From SPJN01 sp965229935 (GTDB lineage Bacteria; Pseudomonadota; Alphaproteobacteria; SPJN01): a stretch of DNA of 64,000 nt. This document shows positions 23,863 to 33,339 of the stretch, piece after piece. Within the stretch, counting starts at the first letter, position 1, and every line of letters begins with the position of its first letter. The translations under genes were made by a program, and so were the position numbers. Below the pieces are notes generated by a model that was not told where the DNA came from, did not search any database, and saw nothing but the letters and a program-made list of their open reading frames with translations. The stretch covers positions 2,914,001 through 2,978,000 of the forward strand of contig CBDDKB010000002.1 in assembly GCA_965229935.1 (NCBI GenBank), given 5' to 3'.

Positions 23863-25752
23863 CTATTCAAATTCGCCATCGCTGTCAATCATGCCTGCAT
23901 CGTCTGCATCAATGGGCATATCTGCCAACTCGTCAGAGGCGGGCAAAAGATCAGCAAGATTGCGGAAGCTTAATTCTGCATCGGGAAAGGCTTCTAGTAC
24001 AGATTGCACGACAGGCAAGTCGCGTAATCGGTTCAGGGTTTGCTCCCGTTGTTCATCGCGGCTTTCGCGGATCGTGCGCAGCGGTGTGTCGACATCTACC
24101 TGCGGGGCATCTTCTGGTGCAGATACGACGATTTGCCAGGGCATGCCTGTTGTCTGACGTAGGGACTTGATCAAGTCACCGGACAGGCCGCGTGGGGCCC
24201 CGTCATCAACAAATATATCCAGCAAGCCTTCTTCGACCTTGCGGGGCCGAACATATTGTTCAAGCGCATAGCCCAGCTCGACATCTGTTTTTTTCAACAG
24301 GGCCACTATGTCTTCGAATGTTTCGAGCCGGGGCAAATCAGCCGTTCTTGCAGTGGCTTCATTTTGCGGTTGTGAGGCAGCGGGGGCTGCGCGGCCTGAT
24401 CCTGCAACAGCGCGTAGGCGTGGCGTGTCATCCCGGTGGGCCTGCGTGCCGCCACCATTCCCTGTCGGGGCAGGCGAACCTGTTGCGGTTGTGCCCGCTT
24501 CGGTCAGTTTTTTTACAAGATCGCCGGGGCTGGGCAGGTCGGCGGCATAACACAAGCGGATGATGACCATATCACCTGCAGCGCGCGGATCGGGGGCGTT
24601 CTGCACCTCCCCAATACCTTTCAACAGGATTTGCCAAGTGCGTGTCAGAATGGGCATGGAAAGCGATTGGGCAAGGGCAAGGCCGCGCACCCGTTCTTCT
24701 TCCGGTTCGTCTGTTGCAACCTCTTCGCCAACGACTTTAAGGCGGGTGACGAAATGACAAAGATTGGCAATGTCTTGCAGTAAGACCAGCGGGTCTGCCC
24801 CCTGATCGAACTGGTTGCCAAATTCTGTCAGCGCGCCTTTGGCGTCGCCCTTCATAATCATGTCGAACAGGTCAACCATGCGGGCACGATCAGCAAGCCC
24901 CAGCATATCGCGAATTGTTTCGACACTGATTTCGGTTGTTGCATCATCACGTTGCGCGATAGCCTGATCCAGCAAAGACAAACCATCACGGGCCGACCCT
25001 TCGGCGGCGCGCGCCAAAAGCTGCAAGGCATCGGGCGCGATGGTTGCGCCTTCCTTTTTGGCAATATTGCCAAGATGGCCAGCCAGCATCCCTTGATCGA
25101 GCCGTTTTAGGTCAAACCGCTGACAGCGCGACAGAACCGTAATCGGCACCTTGCGGATTTCGGTCGTGGCAAAGATGAATTTGACATGCGCAGGCGGTTC
25201 TTCCAGCGTCTTCAACAAGCCATTAAAGGCGTTTTTTGACAGCATGTGCACTTCGTCGATGATATAGACTTTGTAGCGTGCGGATGACGGGGTGTAGCGC
25301 ACTGCATCAATAATCTCGCGCACATCGTCAATACCCGTGTTTGAAGCGGCATCCATCTCCATCACATCAACGTGGGAGGAGCTGGCGATCGCCTTGCAAT
25401 GGCTGCACACCCCGCAAGGTTCAACTGTCGGGCCACCATTGCCATCTGGGCCGATACAGTTCAGCCCCCGCGCAATAATGCGGGCAGTTGTGGTCTTACC
25501 GATGCCGCGCACGCCAGTCAGAATAAAGGCATGGGCGATGCGGTTCATGGCAAAGGCATTGGACAGGGTGCGGACCAGCGCCTCTTGCCCGATCAGGTCG
25601 GAAAAGTCCTGTGGGCGATATTTGCGGGCCAGCACCTCATAGGCTGCATTGGCCGTGTCAGCATCCCCAAGATCAAAGCCGGGCAGGGCTTCGCCTGTTG
25701 GGGCCTCGTCAGACCCGTTTTCGCTATCTGGTGTGTCAGAAAAAGAACTCAT
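23863..25752 (-). CDS. dnaX: DNA polymerase III subunits gamma/tau
   Basis: 629 residues from the ATG at 25750-25752; a longer reading would run back into the SRP RNA gene. It is the clamp-loader ATPase of the replisome. Seen: EVLARKYRPQDFSDLIGQ, Walker A GVRGIGKT (80-87), the zinc module with CGVCSHC near 110-116, DEVHMLS (Walker B region) and sensor FIFATTEIRKVPITVLSRCQRFDL. A Pro/Ala/Gly-rich linker precedes a C-terminal tau domain. No obvious slippery A-run was seen for programmed frameshifting. First gene of dnaX-ybaB-recR. Confidence 0.96.
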   Translation of the reverse strand: MSSFSDTPDSENGSDEAPTGEALPGFDLGDADTANAAYEVLARKYRPQDFSDLIGQEALVRTLSNAFAMNRIAHAFILTGVRGIGKTTTARIIARGLNCIGPDGNGGPTVEPCGVCSHCKAIASSSHVDVMEMDAASNTGIDDVREIIDAVRYTPSSARYKVYIIDEVHMLSKNAFNGLLKTLEEPPAHVKFIFATTEIRKVPITVLSRCQRFDLKRLDQGMLAGHLGNIAKKEGATIAPDALQLLARAAEGSARDGLSLLDQAIAQRDDATTEISVETIRDMLGLADRARMVDLFDMIMKGDAKGALTEFGNQFDQGADPLVLLQDIANLCHFVTRLKVVGEEVATDEPEEERVRGLALAQSLSMPILTRTWQILLKGIGEVQNAPDPRAAGDMVIIRLCYAADLPSPGDLVKKLTEAGTTATGSPAPTGNGGGTQAHRDDTPRLRAVAGSGRAAPAASQPQNEATARTADLPRLETFEDIVALLKKTDVELGYALEQYVRPRKVEEGLLDIFVDDGAPRGLSGDLIKSLRQTTGMPWQIVVSAPEDAPQVDVDTPLRTIRESRDEQREQTLNRLRDLPVVQSVLEAFPDAELSFRNLADLLPASDELADMPIDADDAGMIDSDGEFE

Positions 25753-25854
25753 GGCCCGCAGAATGCCGTGAGTCCCACATGACTGCAAGCGAATGCTGCG
25801 AAGATCAGCCGATATAGGGAAAATAGGGTGAGAGACTGGACATCGACCCAAAGA

Positions 25855-25928
25855 AAAAACCCGTTACGGCTGCTTCCTTCCGGACCTGACCGGGTTGGCG
25901 GGCGCTTCGTCCGCGCCAGCCCCTCGGT
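25855..25928 (-). ncRNA. ffs: Signal recognition particle RNA (4.5S type)
   Basis: The minus strand carries the diagnostic apical loop GGTCAGGTCCGGAAGGAAGC followed by AGCC, closed by AACCCG/CGGGTT. A second GC-rich arm (GGCGCGGACGAAGCGCC) lies to its 5' side. It ends in ACGGGTTTTTTC, a U-run. A TATATA -10 element is at 25933-25938. The RNA binds Ffh and guides membrane protein targeting. Its place next to dnaX is common in alphaproteobacteria. Ends are approximate. Confidence 0.93.
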
Positions 25929-26058
25929 GCTTTATATAGGCAATCTTACCTGTTCTGCCAAGGGGGCAATCCCGCGACCATTTGTGGGTGCATTTTGGCG
26001 TGCTTTATGTCAGGTTTGCGCCAGTTTGAAATTATGACGAGATTGTACGAGGTTAGCT

Positions 26059-26997
26059 ATGGCGCTCGAAAATGGTGGAATTTTCGGTTCTCACCCGTTG
26101 GACCGGGCTGGAATTCATCGCACAAAGGAAGATTGGATGGCGCAAAGACTGGCTGCGCCGGAAAGCCTTGTTTTGCCGATTTATCATGGCCGTCCTTTTG
26201 TGTTGCCCCCTCGTGCGCCCGGTCAGGGCCGTGAATTGGGCTTTGTCCGCCTGTCTATGCTGGAAACCTATGTCAATCAGGGCATGCCATTGGTTTTTCT
26301 GGGCATTGATGACAAGGACCGGGCCTATTTTGCGATGGATTTGACCAGTGCCGGCGATGTGCGCCGACAGGGCCCCCTTGCGGAGCTGGGCAAGTTTGAA
26401 GATGGCCGCGCCCTTGCGATGGAACTGCCCGAAGGTGACCCGGCGCTGCTGTCACATGCGCTTGCACTGTTCAACTGGCACAGCACGCATGGCTTTTGCG
26501 CCAAATGCGGTGCCCAAACTGTTATGGCAGAGGCGGGCTATAAACGCGATTGCCCTTCATGCGGCGCGGAACATTTCCCGCGCACCGACCCGGTTGTGAT
26601 TATGTTGGCGACAAATGGCGATCAGGCATTATTGGGTCGGGGGAAGGGCTTCCCGGATGGCATGTTCTCGGCCCTTGCAGGCTTTGTCGAGCATGGCGAA
26701 ACGCTGGAGGAGGCTGTCGCACGTGAGATTGAAGAAGAGGCGGGCATCAAAGTCCGGGAGGTGTCCTATTTCCAGACACAACCTTGGCCCTATCCCTATT
26801 CCCTGATGATCGGTTGCTATGCTGAGGCAGCCAGCGAAGAGATCGTCCTTGGCGATGATGAGCTTGAAGAGGCCCGCTGGGTTAATCGCGGCACCATCAT
26901 TGATGTGATCGAAGGGCGTGGCGATGGCTCCCTTTGGGTGCCGCCGCCCATGGCGATTGCCCATCATTTGATTCGCAATTGGGCCTATCAGGACTAG
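26059..26997 (+). CDS. nudC: NAD+ diphosphatase (NADH pyrophosphatase) NudC
   Basis: 312 residues. It hydrolyses NAD(H) to NMN(H) and AMP and can decap NAD-capped RNA. Seen: a zinc ribbon, FCAKCGAQ followed by DCPSCGAEHFPRTDP; the NUDIX box GFVEHGETLEEAVAREIEEE followed by AGI; and the NudC-specific TQPWPYP motif behind it. N-terminal domain of about 120 residues as in the family. Divergent from dnaX and the SRP RNA, convergent with pheA. Confidence 0.95.
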   Translation: MALENGGIFGSHPLDRAGIHRTKEDWMAQRLAAPESLVLPIYHGRPFVLPPRAPGQGRELGFVRLSMLETYVNQGMPLVFLGIDDKDRAYFAMDLTSAGDVRRQGPLAELGKFEDGRALAMELPEGDPALLSHALALFNWHSTHGFCAKCGAQTVMAEAGYKRDCPSCGAEHFPRTDPVVIMLATNGDQALLGRGKGFPDGMFSALAGFVEHGETLEEAVAREIEEEAGIKVREVSYFQTQPWPYPYSLMIGCYAEAASEEIVLGDDELEEARWVNRGTIIDVIEGRGDGSLWVPPPMAIAHHLIRNWAYQD

Positions 26998-27011
26998 GCT
27001 AGCCCTCAGGC

Positions 27012-27917
27012 CTATTGCCTGCGATAGCTGTCAGCCTTGAACGTGCCAAGCCGCGTAATCTTGCTGGTGAAGAATTCAAGTTCTTCAAGCGCCAGTTTCA
27101 GCGGCGTGTCTTCGGGGTGGCCTTCCGCTTCCATATAAAACTGCGTCGCCTCAAACTTGGCGCCAACCTGATAGCTTTCTAGTTTGATCATATTCACATT
27201 GTTGGTGGCAAAGCCGCCCATGGCTTTGTAAAGCGCAGATGGGACGTTGCGGACCTGAAAGACCACGGCAGTGATCAGATCATCATCTTTGTCGAGCGTG
27301 TCGAGCGCCAATGGCTCCCGCGCCATCACGACAAAACGGGTCGTGTTGTCGGGCGAATCTTCAATATCCTGTTTCAGGATTTGCAGATCATAGACCTTTG
27401 CTGCGAGGTCAGAGGCGATTGCCGCCTGATTGGCGGTGCCCCCAGCAGCCAACAGGCGTGCAGACCCTGCTGTGTCAGCCTTGACAATCGGGGCGATATT
27501 CAGCTCTCGCATGATATTGCGGCACTGGCCCAGCGCCATGATATGGGAATGGGCCTCAGTGATTTGATCAAGCGACGTGTCTTTGCGGCCTAGCAATTGG
27601 TGATGCACGGGCAGGAAGGTTTCGCCAATCATATAAAGGTCGGATTCAGGCAATAGGTGATGGATATCGCCTACCCGCCCGGCTAACGAATTGTCGATGG
27701 CGATCATGCCGTAATCTGCCTTGCCCTCGCGAATCGCGACAAACGCATCGTAAAAGGTTGGGCAGGCCAGCGGCACCATATCGGGATAGACCTTCTGGCA
27801 GGCAATGTGGGAATAGGCGCCGGGTTCACCCTGAAAAGCGATTGTGTTGGCGGGGGCTGCGCCCTCGGCCTGCAATTGGGCGGCGCTCATCGCATCATAA
27901 AGTTTTCGATGGGACAT
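27012..27917 (-). CDS. pheA: Prephenate dehydratase
   Basis: 301 residues. It converts prephenate to phenylpyruvate in phenylalanine synthesis. Seen: N-terminal IAFQGEPGAYSHIAC, the catalytic TRFVVM (193-198) and a C-terminal ACT domain (about 214-295) with the phenylalanine-binding type LESYQVG. No chorismate mutase domain is present, so this is the monofunctional form typical of alphaproteobacteria. It begins 3 bp after kdsB ends, so the two are co-transcribed. Confidence 0.95.
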   Translation of the reverse strand: MSHRKLYDAMSAAQLQAEGAAPANTIAFQGEPGAYSHIACQKVYPDMVPLACPTFYDAFVAIREGKADYGMIAIDNSLAGRVGDIHHLLPESDLYMIGETFLPVHHQLLGRKDTSLDQITEAHSHIMALGQCRNIMRELNIAPIVKADTAGSARLLAAGGTANQAAIASDLAAKVYDLQILKQDIEDSPDNTTRFVVMAREPLALDTLDKDDDLITAVVFQVRNVPSALYKAMGGFATNNVNMIKLESYQVGAKFEATQFYMEAEGHPEDTPLKLALEELEFFTSKITRLGTFKADSYRRQ

Positions 27918-27920
27918 GAC

Positions 27921-28715
27921 CTATCCTCCCAACGCGTTGCGGGCGCGATCCAAATCTTCGGGTGTATCAACGCCCAGCGGGACAGAGCTTACCAAACGAA
28001 CACCGATTGACATGCCAGCCTCTAACGCGCGGAGTTGTTCAAGCTTTTCCCGTTGTTCAAGTGCCGATGGCGGCAGCGCGACAAAGCGGGCAAGCGCATC
28101 CCGATGATAGGCATAAAGGCCGATATGGTGATAAAGCGGCCCGTCACCATAAGGCGCTGTCGTGCGCGTGAAATAAAGCGCGCGGGACCATGTACGGTCA
28201 TCATCAAAGGCACAAACAGCTTTTACAACATTAGGATTGTCGCGCTCTTCTTCGCGCTTGATTTCGGCGCATAGTGTAGACAGCGACAATTCCGGCGCAT
28301 CGCGAAGCGGCTCCAAACTTGCTGCAATATCGCCGGGGGAGAGTGTTGGCAGATCGCCCTGTACATTGATGATGATGTCGTGTTTGGCGTCTGGATCAGC
28401 CTTGTTGACCGCTTCCCAAACCCGGTCAGACCCGGATGGATGGTTCGGGTCCGTCAATATTGCTTCGCCACCGTGACTGGTCACAGCATCAACAATTTCC
28501 TGTTCTGCGGCAGCAACGATGATACGGCCACAATCTGCCTCTTCAGCACGGCGAATAACCTGCACAATCATGGGAAGACCGCAGATATCGGCCAAAGGTT
28601 TGCCCGGAAGCCTGACAGACGCCATGCGGGCGGGAATGACAATCAGAGGATTATGTGACACTATTTTCACGTTTTTTGTGGACGATTCGCCCTGTTTTGT
28701 CACAGTTTTAGGCAT
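27921..28715 (-). CDS. kdsB: 3-deoxy-manno-octulosonate cytidylyltransferase
   Basis: 264 residues from the ATG at 28715; a GTG at 28670 would give the common shorter start (KIVSHNPLIVIPARMAS) and is a real alternative. The enzyme makes CMP-Kdo for the inner core of lipopolysaccharide. Seen: VIPARMASVRLPGKPLADI, the loop GSDRVWEA, and NVQGDLP. Its presence fits an LPS-bearing Gram-negative cell. Upstream of pheA, 3 bp apart. Confidence 0.95.
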   Translation of the reverse strand: MPKTVTKQGESSTKNVKIVSHNPLIVIPARMASVRLPGKPLADICGLPMIVQVIRRAEEADCGRIIVAAAEQEIVDAVTSHGGEAILTDPNHPSGSDRVWEAVNKADPDAKHDIIINVQGDLPTLSPGDIAASLEPLRDAPELSLSTLCAEIKREEERDNPNVVKAVCAFDDDRTWSRALYFTRTTAPYGDGPLYHHIGLYAYHRDALARFVALPPSALEQREKLEQLRALEAGMSIGVRLVSSVPLGVDTPEDLDRARNALGG

Positions 28716-28864
28716 ATGTCAGCAGCAAGCTGACTTTACTGGGGATAAGTACTGCGCTGGGTCATGTGGACGCATAGCCAGTGCGGGGCCTGTACGCTAT
28801 CCCCAGACACGAATTTTTTGCCCGTGATTCCGGGCACCGACTATTGGAAGGATAAGGGACGGTC
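28716..28864. promoter_or_regulatory. Divergent promoter region of kdsB and cytochrome c genes
   Basis: 149-bp gap. GGGGATA at about 28741 and TATCCCC at about 28798 form a widely spaced inverted pair, of unknown meaning. The cytochrome gene has GGAAGGATAAGGG just upstream. No clear -35/-10 pair is visible. Confidence 0.3.
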
Positions 28865-29479
28865 ATGTTCGATTCATTTGAACTCAACAAAATTGCCGGG
28901 TCCGTTCTGGCTGGTGTGTTGCTATTGTTCCTGATTGACGCCGTTGGTGGTGCGTTTGTGCATACCGAACACGCGGAAAAGCAGGCTTTTGTCCCCGAAG
29001 GGACCGAGATGTTTGAGGCTGGCAGTGGTGGCCCTGCCCCTGCACAAGCGGCAGCGCCGGTCATTGAATCTTCAGTGCCTTTGATCGCAACTGCAGATAT
29101 CGCAAAGGGCGAAAAAGTATTTAAGAAATGTGCCGCCTGTCATTCAGTTGACGCTGCTAAGGGGAACGGCACTGGCCCGAACCTAGCCAATATCGTTGGC
29201 CGCGCGATGGCATCTGCCGACATAGGCTTTGGTTTTTCTAGTGCCCTGTCAGATCTTGGTGGCACATGGGGCTATGAGGAGCTGGATGGCTTCCTCCGCA
29301 AGCCTAAAGAATATGTACCTGGCACCAAAATGGCATTTGCTGGGCTTAAGAAGGTCAGTGATCGTGCTGCTCTAATCGCTTATTTGCGTGCAAACACAGA
29401 CAATGCTCCGGCTTTGCCTGTTGCCGAGGCAGCAGAAGAAGCAGCCGAAATGGTTGAGGATGCAGCCGACGCGATGTAG
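28865..29479 (+). CDS. cycM: Membrane-anchored c-type cytochrome (CycM-like)
   Basis: 204 residues. One uncleaved N-terminal membrane helix (about 8-32), a Pro/Ala-rich linker, then a class I cytochrome c domain: heme-binding CAACH at 89-93 and the axial Met156 in GTKMAFAG. The Ala/Glu-rich tail (AEAAEEAAEMVEDAADAM) is unusual but common in alphaproteobacterial homologues. It passes electrons from the bc1 complex to a terminal oxidase. Single gene with its own terminator. Confidence 0.93.
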   Translation: MFDSFELNKIAGSVLAGVLLLFLIDAVGGAFVHTEHAEKQAFVPEGTEMFEAGSGGPAPAQAAAPVIESSVPLIATADIAKGEKVFKKCAACHSVDAAKGNGTGPNLANIVGRAMASADIGFGFSSALSDLGGTWGYEELDGFLRKPKEYVPGTKMAFAGLKKVSDRAALIAYLRANTDNAPALPVAEAAEEAAEMVEDAADAM

Positions 29480-29513
29480 TCGCATCAACAAGCACCCAAC
29501 AGAATAAGAATTT

Positions 29514-29548
29514 GGGCCTTGATCTTGCTGATCAGGGCCTTTTTCTTT
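29514..29548 (+). terminator. Terminator of the cytochrome c gene
   Basis: GGCCTTGATC-TTGCT-GATCAGGGCC, 10 bp with one G-U pair, followed by TTTTTCTTTG. It also argues against any start of the following transporter gene before about 29550. Confidence 0.85.
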
Positions 29549-29635
29549 GTCAAAATGCCGTCAGACGCCTTGATTTGGCCTAATCTGCCCGATAAGCCAG
29601 AAGGAGTTGAATTTTTAAGGCTTTTGGTTGGTGTT

Positions 29636-31486
29636 ATGGTGAAAACAAAGGCATTTCTCGCAGCAATGGTGGCGGGTTTTATCACAGCCGCTGTCGCAGA
29701 ACCAGTGAGCGCGGGCGCGGCAAAAACAGTACATGGCCTATCATTATTTGGCACACCTGCGTATGAGCAGGGGTTTGAACGGTTCTCCTATGTTAATCCT
29801 AACGCACCAAAGCGCGGCACGCTGAAACTTGGGGCTGTCGGCACGTTTGACAGTTTGAACGGCTATATCTTAAAGGGGCGCCCAGCCGCCGGTATTGGCC
29901 TGATCCATGACACGTTGCTGACCCAAAGCCTTGATGAACCGGCTAGCGAATATGGCCTCATCGCCACATCGATCACTGTGCCGGATGATTATTCCTGGGT
30001 GGAGTTCGAGATCAATCCCAATGCCCGTTTTCAGGACGGTCAACCGATTACCGCCCATGATGTTGTGTGGAGTTTTGAGGCGCTGAAAACAAAGGGCGCA
30101 CCATTTTATCGCTATTACTATGCCAATGTGACCAAGGCCGAAATCCTATCCGACCATAAGGTCAGGTTTAGCTTTGACAGTGCAGGCAATCGCGAATTGC
30201 CCCAAATTATGGGCCAGTTGCCGGTTCTTGCGAGCCACTATTGGAAAGATCGTGAGTTTGAGGCGACGACCCTTGAAGCGCCCGTTGGCTCTGGCCCCTA
30301 TCGCGTGGCAGAGGCGGTGCCCGGCAGGTCTGTCACCTATCAACGAGTGCGCGATTATTGGGGCGCAGATTTGAATGTGAATATTGGGCGGCACAATTTT
30401 GATCGCGTCTCGTTCGAATATTTCCGCGATGATAGCGTCGCGCTTGAAGCCTTTAAGGCAGGCACGTTTGATCTGCGCACGGAAAACACCGCAAAGAATT
30501 GGGCAACTGCCTATACAGGTCCGGCTGTTGAGCAAGGGCTGATCCGCCTTGATCTGCTTGAAACCAAGCGGGGCGAGGGGATGCAGGGCTTTGTCATGAA
30601 CACAAGGCGGTCCAAATTTTCTGACCGCCGGGTGCGGCAGGCGCTGACATTGGCGTTTGATTTTGAGTGGACCAACAAAACGCTGTTTTACGGCCAATAT
30701 ACACGCACAGATTCATTTTTTGAGGGCAGCGAGCTTGCCTCATCCGGTGTGCCTGAAGGGGACGAACTGGCATTGCTGGAACCATTTCGCGCGCAACTGC
30801 CCGACAGTGTGTTTTCGACGCCTTTCGCGCTGCCCGTTACGGATGGCACAGGCAGCAGCCGCAAATATCTAAGGCAGGCATCACGCTTGCTAAGGGAAGC
30901 AGGGTGGCGCGTTTCTAGAGACACAGGCGTGCTGACCAATCAGGACACGGGCGAGGAAATGGCAATTGAGTTTCTGCTCGTCTCTCCAGCGTTTGAGCGG
31001 ATCGTCGCCCATTATCGGCAGTCTTTGGAAAAGCTGGGCATCAAGGTCAGCGTGCGGATTGTCGATGTATCGCAATATCAGAACAGGCTTGATCAGTTTG
31101 ATTTTGACATAGTGACGGGTCGTTTCCCGCAAAGCCTGTCGCCGGGCAATGAACAACGCGACTTCTGGGGATCAGAGGCAGCAAACCGGAACGGCAGCCG
31201 TAACATTATCGGCATTAATGACCCGGTTGTTGATGCATTGATTGACAAGATTATTTTCGCGCCGAACCGTCAGGATCTAGTGACAGCAACGCGGGCCTTG
31301 GACCGGGTTTTGCTGAACGGCTATTATTTAGTGCCCCAATGGCATGTCAAAGGTTCCCGCCTTGCGCGGTGGGATAAGTTCGGTCTGCCTGATCCTTTGC
31401 CCGATTATGGTTTAGGCATTGTGGATGTGTGGTGGTTTGATTCCGAACGTCCTGCTGCCAATCAAAATAGCAATGCGGCTGACTAA
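29636..31486 (+). CDS. yejA: YejA-type peptide-binding protein 1 (ABC importer)
   Basis: 616 residues from the ATG at 29636, which gives a proper signal peptide (VKTKAFLAAMVAGFITAAVA); longer readings would begin in the preceding terminator. It is a family 5 periplasmic binding protein: HGLSLFGTPAYEQGFERFSY, LNGYILKG and GSGPYRVAE are YejA-type patterns. It captures oligopeptides or peptide antibiotics such as microcin C for import. Its stop overlaps the start of a second, related binding protein gene of nearly the same length. Confidence 0.93.
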   Translation: MVKTKAFLAAMVAGFITAAVAEPVSAGAAKTVHGLSLFGTPAYEQGFERFSYVNPNAPKRGTLKLGAVGTFDSLNGYILKGRPAAGIGLIHDTLLTQSLDEPASEYGLIATSITVPDDYSWVEFEINPNARFQDGQPITAHDVVWSFEALKTKGAPFYRYYYANVTKAEILSDHKVRFSFDSAGNRELPQIMGQLPVLASHYWKDREFEATTLEAPVGSGPYRVAEAVPGRSVTYQRVRDYWGADLNVNIGRHNFDRVSFEYFRDDSVALEAFKAGTFDLRTENTAKNWATAYTGPAVEQGLIRLDLLETKRGEGMQGFVMNTRRSKFSDRRVRQALTLAFDFEWTNKTLFYGQYTRTDSFFEGSELASSGVPEGDELALLEPFRAQLPDSVFSTPFALPVTDGTGSSRKYLRQASRLLREAGWRVSRDTGVLTNQDTGEEMAIEFLLVSPAFERIVAHYRQSLEKLGIKVSVRIVDVSQYQNRLDQFDFDIVTGRFPQSLSPGNEQRDFWGSEAANRNGSRNIIGINDPVVDALIDKIIFAPNRQDLVTATRALDRVLLNGYYLVPQWHVKGSRLARWDKFGLPDPLPDYGLGIVDVWWFDSERPAANQNSNAAD

Positions 31487-33339
31487 TGCAGATATTTCGA
31501 TCAGCGCTGTTTGCTGGTGCCTTAATGTTGGCGCCTATCGTAGCAAATGGGCAAGACGCGCCTGAATGGCGTCATGGCCTGTCAAGTTTTGGCGACCTGA
31601 AATATGAGGAAGGCTTTACCCATTTTGATTTTGTGAACCCAGACGCCCCCGTTGGTGGTGTGATGCCAACCATGGGGACGTCGGCACAAAACGGTTTTGA
31701 TTCACTTAATGCCTATATTTTAAAGGGCGTCCCGGCGAACGGCTTTGCCGGTTCCGCAAGCGAGCCCATGCTGGTTTTTGACAGTTTGATGGTGCGTGCT
31801 GGTGACGAACCTGATGCGGTTTATGGGCTGGTCGCAAAATCGGCACGACTTGATCCTGATCGGCGCTTTGTTGAGTTCCGCTTGCGAGAGGAGGCACACT
31901 TCGCAGATGGCAGTCCATTGCGCGCACGCGATGTCGTCAAAAGTTTTGAGCTTTTGTCCACTTTGGGCGATCCCGTCATTCGTCTTGCCCTACGTGATGT
32001 GACAAAGGCGGTGGCGCTTGGCCCCCTAACCGTGCGTTATGAGTTTAAGGGCGAGGAACGTCGCGACCTTGCCCTTCGTGTTGCGCAGCTTCCCATTTTT
32101 TCCGCTGATTATTATGATGCGCATGAGTTTGAAAAAACAACGCTTGAACCACCCCTAGGCTCCGGCCCCTATCGGACTGCACAGGTAGAGCAAGGGCGTT
32201 ACATCGTTTTTGAACGGCGCGATGATTATTGGGGCTGGCACCTTCCCGTCAATCAGGGCCGCTTTAACTTTCAGACCATTCGCTATGATTATTTCCGTGA
32301 CAGGTCGATCGCGTTTGAGGCGTTCAAGTCAGGCGACTATCGCCTGCGGGAGGAGTTCACCTCCAAAACCTGGTCGGTGGAATATGACTTCCCGGCAATC
32401 AGGGACGGACGGGTCAAGAAATTCTCGATAGATGATGCCAACCCGTCTGGTTTGCAGGCCTGGTTCATCAATACGCGGCGCGATAAGTTTGCCGATGCGC
32501 GTGTGCGGCAGGCGCTCGATCTTGCCTTTGATTTTGAATGGACCAACAAGACACTGTTCTATGATCAGTATGAACGGACAGATTCAATTTTTGAAAACTC
32601 ATCCCTTCAGGCACTGGATGGTCCGCCGCAAGGGGCCGTTGCCGATCTGTTGAAATCATTCGGCGATCAAGTGCTCGATGAAGTGTGGCAGGGCCGCTTT
32701 GTGCCGCCGGTCACCGATGGGTCTGGGCGCGACCGTAAAAATCTGCGCCGGGCGCAGCAATTGCTGGATCAGGCCGGGTTGAAAATCGAAAACGGTGTGC
32801 GCCTGACAAAATCGGGTGGTCCTTTTACGATAGAGTTTTTGATGTTTGAGCCAGGCTTTGAACGCATTGTGCTGCCCTATATCAAGCGGCTGGAACGGTT
32901 GGGCATTCAAGGCAAAATCAGGCAGGTCGATATTGCCCAGTTTGAGGCCCGTCGTGAAAATTTCGACTATGATCTGATCATCGCGCGCTTTGTGATGAAC
33001 AATACGCCGGGCACAGAATTATCCCCCCTGTTCAGCAGTGCCGCTGCGATCATGCCCGGCAGCCGTAATCTTTCGGGCATAAATGACCCTGTTGTTGATG
33101 CCTTGATCACCAAAATAGCCTCCGCCCAGTCGCGAGAGGCGCTGGTAGTGGCCGCACGGGCGCTTGATCGTGTCGTCATGGCAGGGCATTATTTCGTCTC
33201 CCACTGGTATAAGGGGCGCCATGATATTGCCATGTGGGATGAATTTGCGCGCCCGTCGATCAAGCCGCTATATCAACGCGGTATTTTGGAAACGTGGTGG
33301 CATAAATCTGCCACGCAGGAGGGTATGACACCGCAATGA
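31486..33339 (+). CDS. YejA-type peptide-binding protein 2 (ABC importer)
   Basis: 617 residues with a signal peptide (about 1-23, VANGQDAPEW). It parallels the first protein along its length: HGLSSFGDLKYEEGF, LNAYILKGVPANGF, GSGPYRTAQ and FDFEWTNKTLFYDQYERTDS against FDFEWTNKTLFYGQYTRTDS. The two are tandem paralogues that have diverged, probably in ligand range, and share one permease. The start overlaps the first gene's stop (TAATG) and its stop overlaps the permease start (ATGA). Confidence 0.93.
   Translation: MQIFRSALFAGALMLAPIVANGQDAPEWRHGLSSFGDLKYEEGFTHFDFVNPDAPVGGVMPTMGTSAQNGFDSLNAYILKGVPANGFAGSASEPMLVFDSLMVRAGDEPDAVYGLVAKSARLDPDRRFVEFRLREEAHFADGSPLRARDVVKSFELLSTLGDPVIRLALRDVTKAVALGPLTVRYEFKGEERRDLALRVAQLPIFSADYYDAHEFEKTTLEPPLGSGPYRTAQVEQGRYIVFERRDDYWGWHLPVNQGRFNFQTIRYDYFRDRSIAFEAFKSGDYRLREEFTSKTWSVEYDFPAIRDGRVKKFSIDDANPSGLQAWFINTRRDKFADARVRQALDLAFDFEWTNKTLFYDQYERTDSIFENSSLQALDGPPQGAVADLLKSFGDQVLDEVWQGRFVPPVTDGSGRDRKNLRRAQQLLDQAGLKIENGVRLTKSGGPFTIEFLMFEPGFERIVLPYIKRLERLGIQGKIRQVDIAQFEARRENFDYDLIIARFVMNNTPGTELSPLFSSAAAIMPGSRNLSGINDPVVDALITKIASAQSREALVVAARALDRVVMAGHYFVSHWYKGRHDIAMWDEFARPSIKPLYQRGILETWWHKSATQEGMTPQ

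Noticed and set aside
26998..27011. Terminator between the convergent nudC and pheA genes
   Set aside because: Only 14 bp separate the genes and no stem with U-run is present.
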